A stretch of DNA of 64,000 nt from Acetobacterium bakii (GTDB taxonomy: Bacteria; Bacillota; Clostridia; Eubacteriales; Eubacteriaceae): positions 58,090 to 122,089 of the forward strand of contig NZ_LGYO01000004.1 of NCBI RefSeq assembly GCF_001263355.1, in the 5' to 3' direction. Shown here piece after piece: positions 43,792 to 52,226 of this stretch. Numbering within the stretch: position 1 is the first letter of the stretch; every line of letters starts with the position of its first letter. The translations under genes were made by a program, and so were the position numbers. The notes below the pieces were generated by a model, which was not told where the DNA came from, did no database searches, and saw only the letters and a list, made by a program, of their open reading frames with translations.

Positions 43792-44547
43792 TTAGAATAC
43801 AGAATCGATTAGCTTTTTCGTGTATTCCTTTTGGGGATGATTAATGATTTCATCGGGGCTACCCGCTTCAATAATTTTACCATCATACATCACCATCACC
43901 CGGTCACAAACTTTTTGAACCAGCGCTAAATCGTGACAAATAAACAAATAAGACATGTCCATTTCTTTTTGAAACTTTTCTAACAGTTCTACAATTTGGG
44001 CCTGAATGGTGACATCAAGGGCACTTGTTGCTTCGTCACAAATCAGCAGTTGGGGCTCAATGGCAATGGCTCTGGCAATGGACGCACGTTGACATTCCCC
44101 GCCACTGACTTGATGGGGATAACGGTCGGCAAAATCCCGATTTAGCCCGCAGGCTTCCAAATATTCCTGGGCCCTCTCCCTTGCCTGACGTCTTTTCATG
44201 CCCTGGTTGATCATACTTTCCATAATGCCTTCTCCCAATTTAATTCTGGGATTAAAGGAATCCCCCGGCATCTGAAAGATCATCTGGATATTGCTGTAAA
44301 CATCTCTCAGCTCTTTTTTATTTACCCGGCTAATCTCTTTTCCATTTAAAAATATTTCACCCTCATCCGCTTGCTCTAAACGGGTGATCATCCTGGCAGT
44401 GGTACTTTTTCCGCAGCCGCTTTCACCAACAAGGCCCATGCATTCCCCTTTATTAATCATGAAACTAATCCCATCAACTGCCTTTATGGTTGTTGTCCCT
44501 TTGCGATATGATTTTTTCAGATTTTTAACTTCAAATAACAGACTCAT
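43792..44547 (-). CDS. ABC transporter ATPase, NikE/DppF/OppF family
   Basis: 251 aa. Walker A GESGCGKST, the signature VSGGECQR, Walker B LLICDEATSALD. Last gene of a five-gene nickel/peptide-type importer; its start overlaps the previous ATPase gene by 17 bp. Substrate is not fixed by the ATPase. Confidence 0.85.
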   Translation of the reverse strand: MSLLFEVKNLKKSYRKGTTTIKAVDGISFMINKGECMGLVGESGCGKSTTARMITRLEQADEGEIFLNGKEISRVNKKELRDVYSNIQMIFQMPGDSFNPRIKLGEGIMESMINQGMKRRQARERAQEYLEACGLNRDFADRYPHQVSGGECQRASIARAIAIEPQLLICDEATSALDVTIQAQIVELLEKFQKEMDMSYLFICHDLALVQKVCDRVMVMYDGKIIEAGSPDEIINHPQKEYTKKLIDSVF

Positions 44548-45337
44548 GGGCTCGGCTCTTTCTGATTCTAGGAACAGCTTGAATCAATTTTTTTGTGTAA
44601 GCTTTCTGGGGATTATTCATAACTTTCTGGGTATCACCATATTCAACCAGATGACCTTGATGCATCACCGCAACCTTATCTGTCATATAGGATACCACCC
44701 CAATATTATGGGTAACAATGGCAATCCCCATTCCAAATTCATTTCTCAGGCTCATCATTTCGTTGATGACCTGGGCCTGGGCGGTGACATCAAGGGCTGA
44801 CGTCGGCTCATCGGCAAACAGCAAATCGGGTTTTTGAATCATCGCCATGACAATGCCAACCCTTTGATTCATCCCGCCGGATAATTCAAAAGGGTAACTT
44901 TTTAAAATCCGCTCCCCATCAGGAAGATTAATCTTGTTAAAAAGTTTCATCGCCAGTTCATTCACATCTTCTCTTTTGACTCGCCGGTGCTGTTTCATGC
45001 TTTCATAAAATTGATCCCCGATTGTTCGAATTGAACATAAAGCACTGCCGCAATTTTGGAAAATCATTCCCATTTCCGGCCCTCTCAGCAGGCGCAATTC
45101 TTCAGGCTGAATATCTAAAATATTTTGTCCCTTATAATAAATGTCACCCCTGGTCACGGCCCCTGCGGTTCCCAGAAGGCCCATTGCCGCTTTGATCAGG
45201 GTACTTTTCCCACTTCCGGATTCTCCGACAATGCCAAGGATTTCGCCTTGCTGCATTGTCAGATTAAAATCAAATACCGTGGGTTTTCCATCATAACTTA
45301 TTTCAACATGCTGCATTTCTAACAATGGGTATTGCAT
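44531..45337 (-). CDS. ABC transporter ATPase, NikD/DppD/OppD family
   Basis: 268 aa. Walker A GESGSGKST, signature LSGGMNQR, Walker B LLFADEPTSALD. Works as a pair with the NikE/OppF-like ATPase. AAGGAA RBS. Confidence 0.85.
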   Translation of the reverse strand: MQYPLLEMQHVEISYDGKPTVFDFNLTMQQGEILGIVGESGSGKSTLIKAAMGLLGTAGAVTRGDIYYKGQNILDIQPEELRLLRGPEMGMIFQNCGSALCSIRTIGDQFYESMKQHRRVKREDVNELAMKLFNKINLPDGERILKSYPFELSGGMNQRVGIVMAMIQKPDLLFADEPTSALDVTAQAQVINEMMSLRNEFGMGIAIVTHNIGVVSYMTDKVAVMHQGHLVEYGDTQKVMNNPQKAYTKKLIQAVPRIRKSRAHESVI

Positions 45338-45363
45338 TAGTTTTTCCTTTTTAATTGTGTCAT

Positions 45364-46920
45364 TTATTCAGTAATATCCAAATTGGCTGTGATTTCATAA
45401 TAATCTGATGGGTGTGCGGTAAATCCGGTCACTCCTTTTTTCATTACAAAGGACATTTTTAAATTTGATGCATAAATATAAGCGTTATCATCAACCACTT
45501 GCTGGGCAATCTGCACTGCTAAATCACTGCGTTTATTGGTATCAAATTCATTGCGCAATTGTTCAACCAGTTGTTCTACTTTATCATTATGATAAAAACC
45601 CCGATTGTAGTCAGAACCATCCACAACGTGGGTAGTGAAATAGTACTGTGGATCTCCTGTTGGGGCTGTTACAAAGGCATTGGCAAAGACATCATAATCT
45701 CCGGCTTTAAGAAAGTCCTTATAGCTATCTGTGGCATTAACCCGTACATCCATTCCGGCTTCTTTATAAGATGCCTGAACTGATTCGGCCAATAATGGCA
45801 GCTCCTGTCTCGATGTATAGGTTAACCAATTAATTGATAAATCTTTGCCATCTTTTTCCCGGATACCATCTCCATTTGAATCAACCCAGCCGGCTGCTTC
45901 AAGCACTGCTTTGGCTCCTTCGATATCATAGGCTGCTGCTTTTACCGCATCTCCCCCGAATGAGAAGTTCTCCGGAAAAGGACCTTCTGCGGGGACGCCA
46001 TTGCCCTGGAGCAATACGGTTGTAAATCCTTCTTTGTTCATACTCATAGCCATGGCTTTACGAACTGCATCATCCTGGATAACTGCTGATTTGTAATTCA
46101 GAGCCGCCTGATAAACCCGGGAGGTATTTGTGGAACTAACGGTGTAATCCCCATTATCCTGAAATAATTCCAGACTTGCATAGGGTAGTCCCTGGGTAGC
46201 ATCGATTTCTCCGCTTTGCATTGCCATAGTAAGAGTATCTCCGTCGGTGATACTCTTAACGTTAACCTTGGCAACCTTGGGTGTTCCGCCCCAGTAATCA
46301 GTATTTGCTTCCAGATTAATTTCAGTATCGGTTACGGTTTTTGCAACATAAGGACCAGTTCCAACCACATTTTTATCAGTAGTTACGCCTGCTTCCATGT
46401 CAATAATTGCACCGTAAGGATCGCATAAATAATTGACCAACACCGGTGACTTTATTGCCGATGTAATGGTAATACTCTGTCCATCAGCAGTGATGGTTTT
46501 GATCTGTAAATCCTTAGGCGCCCGATCATGAACGGCAATTAAATTTTCCAAACAAGCTTTAACAGCATCCCCGGTCATTTTCTTGCCATTAGAAAAATTA
46601 ACATCATCTCTCAGGTTAATTTTAACGGTGTACTCATCAACCTGCTCAAAATCCGTTGCCAACCATGGTTCTAATTCCATGGCTTCATTAAATTTAAACA
46701 GGGTTTCGCCAACACCATAACGAACCGTTGACCAGCCGCTGTAAGCTTCATGGGGATTTAGTCCCACATTCGAATTGGCCACCCCATAAGCCACGGTACC
46801 GTAATTAAATACTTTTTCAGCAGTGCTTTCACTGGCTGTGGAACTGCCGCAGCCTGATAAAAGCCCAACGGTCATGGCAATTGTTAAAACAAGTGCCAAT
46901 GCTTTACTTTTCTTTTTCAT
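45364..46920 (-). CDS. ABC transporter substrate-binding lipoprotein, NikA/OppA (SBP family 5)
   Basis: 518 aa. Lipoprotein signal with GLLSGC (Cys about residue 25). VNFSNGKKMTGDAVKACLENL and the VGTGPYVAKTVTDTEINLEAN segment are typical of family 5 proteins, and the size fits NikA. The gene sits between the permease and ATPase genes. Ni2+-chelate, metallophore or peptide are options; the adjoining methyltransferase hints at a modified ligand. Confidence 0.8.
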   Translation of the reverse strand: MKKKSKALALVLTIAMTVGLLSGCGSSTASESTAEKVFNYGTVAYGVANSNVGLNPHEAYSGWSTVRYGVGETLFKFNEAMELEPWLATDFEQVDEYTVKINLRDDVNFSNGKKMTGDAVKACLENLIAVHDRAPKDLQIKTITADGQSITITSAIKSPVLVNYLCDPYGAIIDMEAGVTTDKNVVGTGPYVAKTVTDTEINLEANTDYWGGTPKVAKVNVKSITDGDTLTMAMQSGEIDATQGLPYASLELFQDNGDYTVSSTNTSRVYQAALNYKSAVIQDDAVRKAMAMSMNKEGFTTVLLQGNGVPAEGPFPENFSFGGDAVKAAAYDIEGAKAVLEAAGWVDSNGDGIREKDGKDLSINWLTYTSRQELPLLAESVQASYKEAGMDVRVNATDSYKDFLKAGDYDVFANAFVTAPTGDPQYYFTTHVVDGSDYNRGFYHNDKVEQLVEQLRNEFDTNKRSDLAVQIAQQVVDDNAYIYASNLKMSFVMKKGVTGFTAHPSDYYEITANLDITE

Positions 46921-46934
46921 TCTTTTCTCCTTAT

Positions 46935-47795
46935 TTAATCTTTTTTTGTTTTGGGATCCAATACGTCTCGTACGGTATCCCCTAGCAAGTTAAATAACAT
47001 CACTGATATAAAAATAGCACAACCTGGTGCTAGAATGACCCAAGGGGCGGTTTGAAGCATACTTCGCCCATCACTCATCATCGAACCCCATTCGGCGATG
47101 GGAGGCATGGCTCCCAGTCCTAAAAATGACAAACCGGCAAGCTCCATCATCATGGTGCCAATATCAAGGGTTGCGGTTACCAAAATCGGACCGATAATAT
47201 TCGGAGTAATATGTTTGAAAATAATTTTAATGGGTTTTGAGCCGCTTAGTTGGGCGGCCGAAATATAGGGCATGGTTTTAATCGATAATACCTGGCTTCT
47301 GGCCAGCCTGGCAAATTTTGGCCAGGAGATACAGGCCAGTGCCACTACTGCATTCATAATGCCACCGCCTAAAATGCCGGCCACGGCGATGGCAAATACC
47401 ATCCCCGGAAACGCCAGAAAGACGTCTGAGATTCTCATAATCCATGAATCTATTTTTCCTCCGGTATAGCCGCAAAATACCCCTACCACGGTTCCCAATA
47501 TCGAAACAATGGCAACTAATAGTAGTGCCGAAAAAATTGTGGATTGTGCCCCCATAATCACCCGGGACAACAAATCCCGTCCATAACGGTCGGTCCCCAG
47601 TAAATGCTCGGAATTGGGTGCTGTCAAAGCATTCAATAAGTCCTGTTGATAGGGATCATAGGGCACCAGGTAGGATGCAAAGGCAGCGATTAATAGTAAG
47701 ATGGCCACCAGAATTGAAAAAATATAGAATTTTTTCATGGTGTAATCAACGCGAATTTTTTGGCTGCGAATGGTTATAGCTTTTATTGTCTCCAT
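46935..47795 (-). CDS. ABC transporter permease, NikC/DppC/OppC family
   Basis: 286 aa. N-terminal helix, then about five more; LLGTDRYGRDLLSRVIMGAQ and the EAA region (AAQLSGSKPIKIIFKHITPN) are diagnostic. AGGAGG RBS; 3 bp after the upstream permease gene. Confidence 0.9.
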   Translation of the reverse strand: METIKAITIRSQKIRVDYTMKKFYIFSILVAILLLIAAFASYLVPYDPYQQDLLNALTAPNSEHLLGTDRYGRDLLSRVIMGAQSTIFSALLLVAIVSILGTVVGVFCGYTGGKIDSWIMRISDVFLAFPGMVFAIAVAGILGGGIMNAVVALACISWPKFARLARSQVLSIKTMPYISAAQLSGSKPIKIIFKHITPNIIGPILVTATLDIGTMMMELAGLSFLGLGAMPPIAEWGSMMSDGRSMLQTAPWVILAPGCAIFISVMLFNLLGDTVRDVLDPKTKKD

Positions 47796-47798
47796 TCT

Positions 47799-48740
47799 TT
47801 AACCCTCCTGTTCCAAACGGATTCTTGGATCAAGGTAATGGTACAGAATATCGGTGATTAGATTAACCATCACGTAAATCAGGGCCATCCAGATAACATA
47901 GGCCTGAATCATGGGATAATCCCTCATCATAATGGCATCGACTGCCAGCTTACCCACACCATCCCACATAAAAATGGATTCCACAATGGCGGTACCGCCC
48001 AACAGCGATCCGATGGATAATGCCAGCAAAGTTACAATGGCCAGCATCGATGACTTTAAAACACTGGCATACAGAATACTGGACTCTTTAACCCCTCTGG
48101 CTTTTGCCCCCATTACATAATCTTTATTTAATTCTTCCAATATGGTTGCCCGGACCTGCCTGGTATATTTTGCGGCCATAGCAATGGCAAGGGTCAGTGT
48201 CGGCAAGACAATACTTTTCCACCCTTCGCTGTTTCCCATAACCGGAAATAGCTTTAAATTCAAGGCAAAAACATAAATCAGCAATAACGATACAAAAAAA
48301 CCGGGCAGAGAATTCCCCATAAAACTCATCACCCGAATGATATAATCCCAGATTCCATTCTGTTTGACCGCTGCCAGTATTCCAAAGGGAATGGAAATCA
48401 TGATCGTTAATAATATCGAGGTCAGGGTTAAATAAATAGTTGCCGGTAATTTCGAAATGAATGTTTCAAATACGGGTTTCCCGGAAATATAGGATGTTCC
48501 CATATCACCGGTTGCAACACCGCCCAACCAAGTTGTATATTGAACGATAAAAGGTTGGTCCAAACCCAGCTCCGCCCGTTTTTCTGCTTTAACTTCTTCC
48601 GATACTCCACCACCGGCATTGTCATAAAGTGCATCTACCGCATCCCCTACCGCCGATTGCATTAGTGCAAAGGACAATAAAGTGATCCCCAAAATAATGG
48701 GGATCAGTTGCAGCAGGCGTTTTCCGATGTATTTTCGCAT
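47799..48740 (-). CDS. ABC transporter permease, NikB/DppB/OppB family
   Basis: 313 aa. MRKYIGKRLLQLIPIILGIT is a standard start; the EAA loop (GAKARGVKESSILYASVLKS) is clear. First gene of the importer operon. Its leader holds a two-stem element (48881-48936) that also stands before the methyltransferase gene. Confidence 0.9.
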   Translation of the reverse strand: MRKYIGKRLLQLIPIILGITLLSFALMQSAVGDAVDALYDNAGGGVSEEVKAEKRAELGLDQPFIVQYTTWLGGVATGDMGTSYISGKPVFETFISKLPATIYLTLTSILLTIMISIPFGILAAVKQNGIWDYIIRVMSFMGNSLPGFFVSLLLIYVFALNLKLFPVMGNSEGWKSIVLPTLTLAIAMAAKYTRQVRATILEELNKDYVMGAKARGVKESSILYASVLKSSMLAIVTLLALSIGSLLGGTAIVESIFMWDGVGKLAVDAIMMRDYPMIQAYVIWMALIYVMVNLITDILYHYLDPRIRLEQEG

Positions 48741-48880
48741 ATTGTGTGTATAACCTCTCTTGCATATTCATAAACATGTTTTCCTTTTGTCGTAATCAGA
48801 ATGCCTCTGCTTTTTCTTTTGAAAAGGTCAAATGTTATTTTTAAGTAATTTCATTTTTGATATTGAAAGCTTTATTAAAC

Positions 48881-48936
48881 AAAAAAGTCATGAACGAAAT
48901 AACGGTTTGCAAACCGTTATCAACCCTCATGACTTT
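48881..48936 (-). promoter_or_regulatory. Two-stem leader element A, candidate attenuator/riboswitch or terminator
   Basis: On the minus strand AAAGTCATGA (48936-48927) pairs with TCATGACTTT (48893-48884), and a T-run follows. Inside lies a 22-bp perfect palindrome (48899-48920), with unpaired GGGTTG on one side and TTCGT on the other. It is 26 bp beyond the methyltransferase stop and about 140 bp before the nikB-like start. The same design, with matching internal loops, is at 49750-49807. Confidence 0.6.
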
Positions 48937-48961
48937 GTGTTTTTAAATAGCTTTTATCGAA

Positions 48962-49720
48962 TTATTTCTCACCAAAAATCATAAACATTGGGGTAGAGGC
49001 ATAGTTGCTTTGTTCTTCCTTGTTCCAGACAAGCTGACCAATATCCTGTTCGATCATAACTTTTTTAAAGCCAGTATTGATAAGAACCGCAGCATCCCAT
49101 TGGGGGCGCATGGTTCGGCTTAAAGGAAGGTTTTTGGCGATTTCTTCCATCGCTGTAGTATTCGTGTGAACATAGTGATCCTTGACGCCATTTTTTTCAG
49201 AATTCATGCGATCCTGTTCATATTCTGATCGCTTTTCCTTATCAAAAAGATGCAGATACCAATTGGCGTCAAAATTCAAAATTCTGCCTCCGGGAGCAAG
49301 TACCCGGTGCCATTCCTTGTATGCCTGGTCCGGTTTTTCCAAATTCCAGGTCAGGTTCCGGGTAATTATAAGATCGAAGGTATGATCTTCAAAATCCAGG
49401 CACTGTGCATCCATTCGGATGAATTTAATGGTATTTTTATAAGATCCGGCATTTTTCTTAGCCTGGTGAAGCATGGCATCGGTGTAATCCACTGCGGTAA
49501 CATCATACCCACAGGTCGCCATGGTGATGGCAAAAAATCCTGGACCCGTCCCAATATCTAAAACCTTCAGCTTTCTTCCAATCACAGCTGGTTTATATTG
49601 ATTAATCAAATTTTTCCATACATCCATTTTATAACTGTTAAGTTCTTCCACATTGACCTCAGAATAACCTTCTGAGCGACCATCCCAATAATTTTCTACT
49701 TTATGAAGAATATTTTCCAT
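48962..49720 (-). CDS. Class I SAM-dependent methyltransferase
   Basis: 252 aa. VLDIGTGPGFFAITMA is the SAM-binding motif I (about residues 52-67), VTAVDYTDAM motif II and APGGRILNFDANW a later segment. Transcribed toward the nickel/peptide importer genes. The methyl acceptor is unknown; methylation of a metallophore-like small molecule would explain the association, but that is a guess. AAAGG RBS. Confidence 0.75.
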   Translation of the reverse strand: MENILHKVENYWDGRSEGYSEVNVEELNSYKMDVWKNLINQYKPAVIGRKLKVLDIGTGPGFFAITMATCGYDVTAVDYTDAMLHQAKKNAGSYKNTIKFIRMDAQCLDFEDHTFDLIITRNLTWNLEKPDQAYKEWHRVLAPGGRILNFDANWYLHLFDKEKRSEYEQDRMNSEKNGVKDHYVHTNTTAMEEIAKNLPLSRTMRPQWDAAVLINTGFKKVMIEQDIGQLVWNKEEQSNYASTPMFMIFGEK

Positions 49721-49749
49721 TTGAGTACCTTTTCCTTTATTATTAATAC

Positions 49750-49807
49750 AAAAAAAGCCATGAAGAAACGAACCGGTTTACAAACCGCAACAAGCCTTCA
49801 TGACTTT
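49750..49807 (-). promoter_or_regulatory. Two-stem leader element B before the methyltransferase gene
   Basis: Minus strand AAAGTCATGAAG (49807-49796) pairs with CTTCATGGCTTT (49765-49754) with one mismatch, followed by a T-run; inside is CGGTTTGTAAACCG (49787-49774). Element A shares the outer stem, the inner stem and the loop residues GG-TTG and TTCGTT. This one lies only about 30 nt before the start codon, with no gene ending just upstream, which favours a regulatory leader over a plain terminator. Confidence 0.6.
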
Positions 49808-49858
49808 GTATATACAAGTATTTAATTAATGTAATTCTCTCATAATTGATTCTTAGTG

Positions 49859-50022
49859 TCAACTAAAATTTGGAATCTTTGAATTTTTTCGTATCATGAT
49901 ACAGATTTCTTCTCCATTCATGTCTGAAAGCATCATATCCAATACAATAAGCGAAATATTTTCACTTTCGAATATTTAAATGCCTGGTTGCCATTTTCCG
50001 CAAAAAGACAGTAAGGCTTCCA
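49859..50022 (-). pseudogene. Response-regulator receiver domain remnant, frame-shifted
   Basis: In minus-strand frames I read CLFAENGNQAFK, then after a shift of frame near 49973 FESENISLIVLDMMLSDMNG and a further ~20 residues to the stop at 49859. LIVLDMMLSDMNG is the phosphoacceptor segment of a two-component receiver domain. No N-terminus, output domain or start codon is left. It follows the CopZ-like gene on the same strand, so it may be what remains of a metal-sensing regulator. Confidence 0.65.
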
Positions 50023-50038
50023 TGAAGTCAAGTTATGG

Positions 50039-50248
50039 TCAACCGACTACTTCATAACCTTCTTCTTCGATTGCTAGCTTAAAATTCTCTAAATTTGCCT
50101 TGACGGGTTCATACTCTATCGTGACAGTTTTTTGAGCCAAATCAACATTCACACCAGTAACCCCTACCAGTTCACCAACCGCTTTTTTTATGGTCTTCTC
50201 ACAGTGCGAACAGGACATTCCTTCCACATTCAATGTTATTTTTTCCAT
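50039..50248 (-). CDS. CopZ-like heavy-metal-associated (HMA) chaperone
   Basis: 69 aa ferredoxin-like fold. The metal site GMSCSHC lies at residues 10-16. It should carry Cu(I) to an exporter such as the CopB-type ATPase at 40417, though that protein has a His-rich instead of an HMA N-terminus. GAGGTG RBS. Confidence 0.9.
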   Translation of the reverse strand: MEKITLNVEGMSCSHCEKTIKKAVGELVGVTGVNVDLAQKTVTIEYEPVKANLENFKLAIEEEGYEVVG

Positions 50249-50383
50249 TTTTCACCTCTTTGTATTTATTTGTGCGATTATTTTCAGCTTAAATACTTTT
50301 TCTTATTATACCCATTTTATTTTACTTGACGACAGACTTAATAATATTGTTTCTTAATGTTCTTTAATTCTTTCTTAAAACAT

Positions 50384-50412
50384 TTGACAAACAACGGTTA
50401 ATGCTGTATTAT
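50384..50412 (+). promoter_or_regulatory. Cold-shock gene promoter
   Basis: TTGACA (50384-50389), 17 bp and TATTAT (50407-50412). The leader before the ATG at 50546 would be about 127 nt. Confidence 0.7.
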
Positions 50413-50443
50413 AGTTTATAGATTACAGTGTATTTATTGATTT

Positions 50444-50495
50444 CACATATTTTTGAAAGTCATTTTTACAGCTAGATGATTTTCAAAAATATGTG
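50444..50495 (+). promoter_or_regulatory. Leader hairpin of the cold-shock gene
   Basis: 50444-50463 pairs with 50476-50495 over 20 bp with a single G-U pair and a 12-nt loop, followed by TTTTGGTTTTTG. A long, AT-rich stem at this place could act as a thermosensor or attenuator, as in other cold-shock leaders. Confidence 0.55.
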
Positions 50496-50545
50496 TTTTG
50501 GTTTTTGCATCAAGATTAATTTATAGAAAATAGGAGGTACCAAAA

Positions 50546-50746
50546 ATGAATACTGGTACAGTTAAATGGTTTAACGAGGAAAAAGGTTTTGGTTTTATTT
50601 CGATTGATGGTGGCGAAGATGTATTTGTACATTTCTCTGCAATTGTTGCTGATGGCCGCAAAAACCTTGTAGAAGGACAACGTGTTACTTTTGACACAGA
50701 AAAAACTGATCGTGGCTTACAAGCTACTAACGTTTTTATTGCATAG
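50546..50746 (+). CDS. Cold-shock protein, CspA family
   Basis: 66 aa OB-fold protein. RNP1 KGFGFISI (residues about 14-21) and RNP2 DVFVHFSAI (about 26-34) are intact. RNA chaperone. AGGAGG RBS; followed by a perfect terminator. Confidence 0.95.
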   Translation: MNTGTVKWFNEEKGFGFISIDGGEDVFVHFSAIVADGRKNLVEGQRVTFDTEKTDRGLQATNVFIA

Positions 50747-50762
50747 TTCCTTAAGATTTTTC

Positions 50763-50797
50763 AAAAAAGCCCGTATTTAATATACGGGCTTTTTTTA
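50763..50797 (+). terminator. Intrinsic terminator after the cold-shock gene
   Basis: AAAAAAGCCCGTAT pairs with ATACGGGCTTTTTT. Confidence 0.9.
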
Positions 50798-50885
50798 TGC
50801 ATTTTGATAATTTATTTTTAGTTAAGCTTTAATTAAGTTCAAAAGTATAGAATTAAAAAAAATACAATTATAGTAGGAGGTAAAA

Positions 50886-51095
50886 ATGAAATTAAGCGCA
50901 AGAAATCAATTCAAAGGCAAAATTGTCAATATTAATGAAGGTGCAGTAAATGCCGTAGTTACAATCGATATTGGCGGTGGAAATGTAGTTACCTCAATTA
51001 TTACTATTGGGTCTGTTAAAGATCTTGGCCTTGTTGTCGGTGGCGAAGCTACTGCTGTTATTAAATCTTCCTCTGTTATGGTTATGGTTGACTAA
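50886..51095 (+). CDS. Molbindin (Mop/TOBE-domain molybdate-binding protein)
   Basis: 69 aa, one Mop domain. MKLSARNQFKGKIVNINEG and a late SSVMVMVD match the family; such proteins form hexamers that store molybdate or tungstate in the cytoplasm. Convergent with modA, which supports the ligand. TAGGAGG RBS. Confidence 0.9.
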   Translation: MKLSARNQFKGKIVNINEGAVNAVVTIDIGGGNVVTSIITIGSVKDLGLVVGGEATAVIKSSSVMVMVD

Positions 51096-51111
51096 TTCTT
51101 AGTAAAACATT

Positions 51112-51166
51112 GATCAAGCAAAAATGCTCCCGATGGATTACCCATCGGAAGCATTTTTGCTTGATC
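51112..51166. terminator. Bidirectional terminator between the molbindin gene and modA
   Basis: GATCAAGCAAAAATGCT pairs with AGCATTTTTGCTTGATC, and inside CCGATGG pairs with CCATCGG; a 55-bp near-perfect hairpin between convergent genes. Confidence 0.85.
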
Positions 51167-51206
51167 GTATCAGTTTTACCATGAGCACTTCCTGTATCTA
51201 TTCCAA

Positions 51207-52001
51207 TTAAAGGGCCGTAAAACCATATTTTACAAAAACTGCTTTTGCGGCATCACTGCTTAAAAAATCATTGAAACTTTTAGCGGCTTCAGAATTTTTG
51301 CTTGCCTTAATCACAGCGGTAGGGTAAATAATCGGCTTATGAGAATCTGCCGGAGCGGTTGCAACGACTTTTACCGCATCAGATACTTTTGCATCTGTTG
51401 AATAAACAACACCTACATCCACATTTCCCGTTTCAACCCAGGTTAAAACTTCCTTAACATCTTTACCATATACTATTTTATCGGTAATTTGATCCATCAC
51501 ATTATAAAAAGTAAACACGTCCACAGCATATTGGCCTGCGGGAACGGTTGTCGGCTCGCCTATGCCAATTTTTGCTATGGTAGGATCAACCACCTGGGAA
51601 AAATCTGTGATTGTTGCAGTTGAATCCTTTGGTACAATCAGCACAACTTCATTACCCAATAAATTTTTCAGAGTAGTGTTATCCAGTAACTCGGCATCTT
51701 TTAAAGTCGTCATATCTTTTGTTGATGCAGACACAAACACATCAACCTCGGCACCTTGTTGTATTTGCTGGGAAAGCGATCCCGATGAACCAAAGTTAAT
51801 GGCTAAGGTCGTATTTGGCTCCTCTTTTAAATATAGCGCCTGAATTTCTGCCATGGCATCTTTTAAACTTGCTGCCGCCGAAATGGTCAATGTTACCGGT
51901 TCCGCTTTTGCAGTTGTCTCTTCTTTTGCCTGGCACCCGGTCATAGCAAAAGCAATTGCGAACAGCACCAATAGAATAATTCCTTTTTTAAATAGCTTCA
52001 T
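51207..52001 (-). CDS. modA: Molybdate-binding lipoprotein ModA
   Basis: 264 aa. Lipoprotein signal with MTGC (Cys about residue 23). SAAASLKDAMAEIQ and NFGSSGSLSQQIQQGAEVDVF provide the oxyanion-binding serines of ModA. It delivers molybdate or tungstate to ModBC, here 50 kb away. The divergent regulator at 52227 and the adjoining molbindin gene confirm the theme. GAGGAG RBS. Confidence 0.9.
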   Translation of the reverse strand: MKLFKKGIILLVLFAIAFAMTGCQAKEETTAKAEPVTLTISAAASLKDAMAEIQALYLKEEPNTTLAINFGSSGSLSQQIQQGAEVDVFVSASTKDMTTLKDAELLDNTTLKNLLGNEVVLIVPKDSTATITDFSQVVDPTIAKIGIGEPTTVPAGQYAVDVFTFYNVMDQITDKIVYGKDVKEVLTWVETGNVDVGVVYSTDAKVSDAVKVVATAPADSHKPIIYPTAVIKASKNSEAAKSFNDFLSSDAAKAVFVKYGFTAL

Positions 52002-52065
52002 TTTTTCTCCTCTTTCATTTCTTTTTGTTCTGTTTTATCATGTTTATAAATGATTTATTGTTTTT

Positions 52066-52095
52066 CATTATACATAATGCTATAATGAAAGTCAA
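52066..52095 (-). promoter_or_regulatory. modA promoter with an inverted repeat
   Basis: Minus strand TTGACT (52095-52090), 17 bp and TATAAT (52072-52067). CATTATA (52066-52072) and TATAATG (52081-52087) are inverted repeats covering -10 and spacer, a likely operator for the divergent regulator. Confidence 0.65.
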
Positions 52096-52226
52096 ATTTA
52101 ATTAATCCTTGTTTATCAAAAAAACATTGTCAGGTTATGAATTTATAAGCATTCACCCATTACACTTTCAGACCTGAACTACTATTTTTTAAATATTTAA
52201 GTAAATTAGCAAAGAAGGTAAATAAA

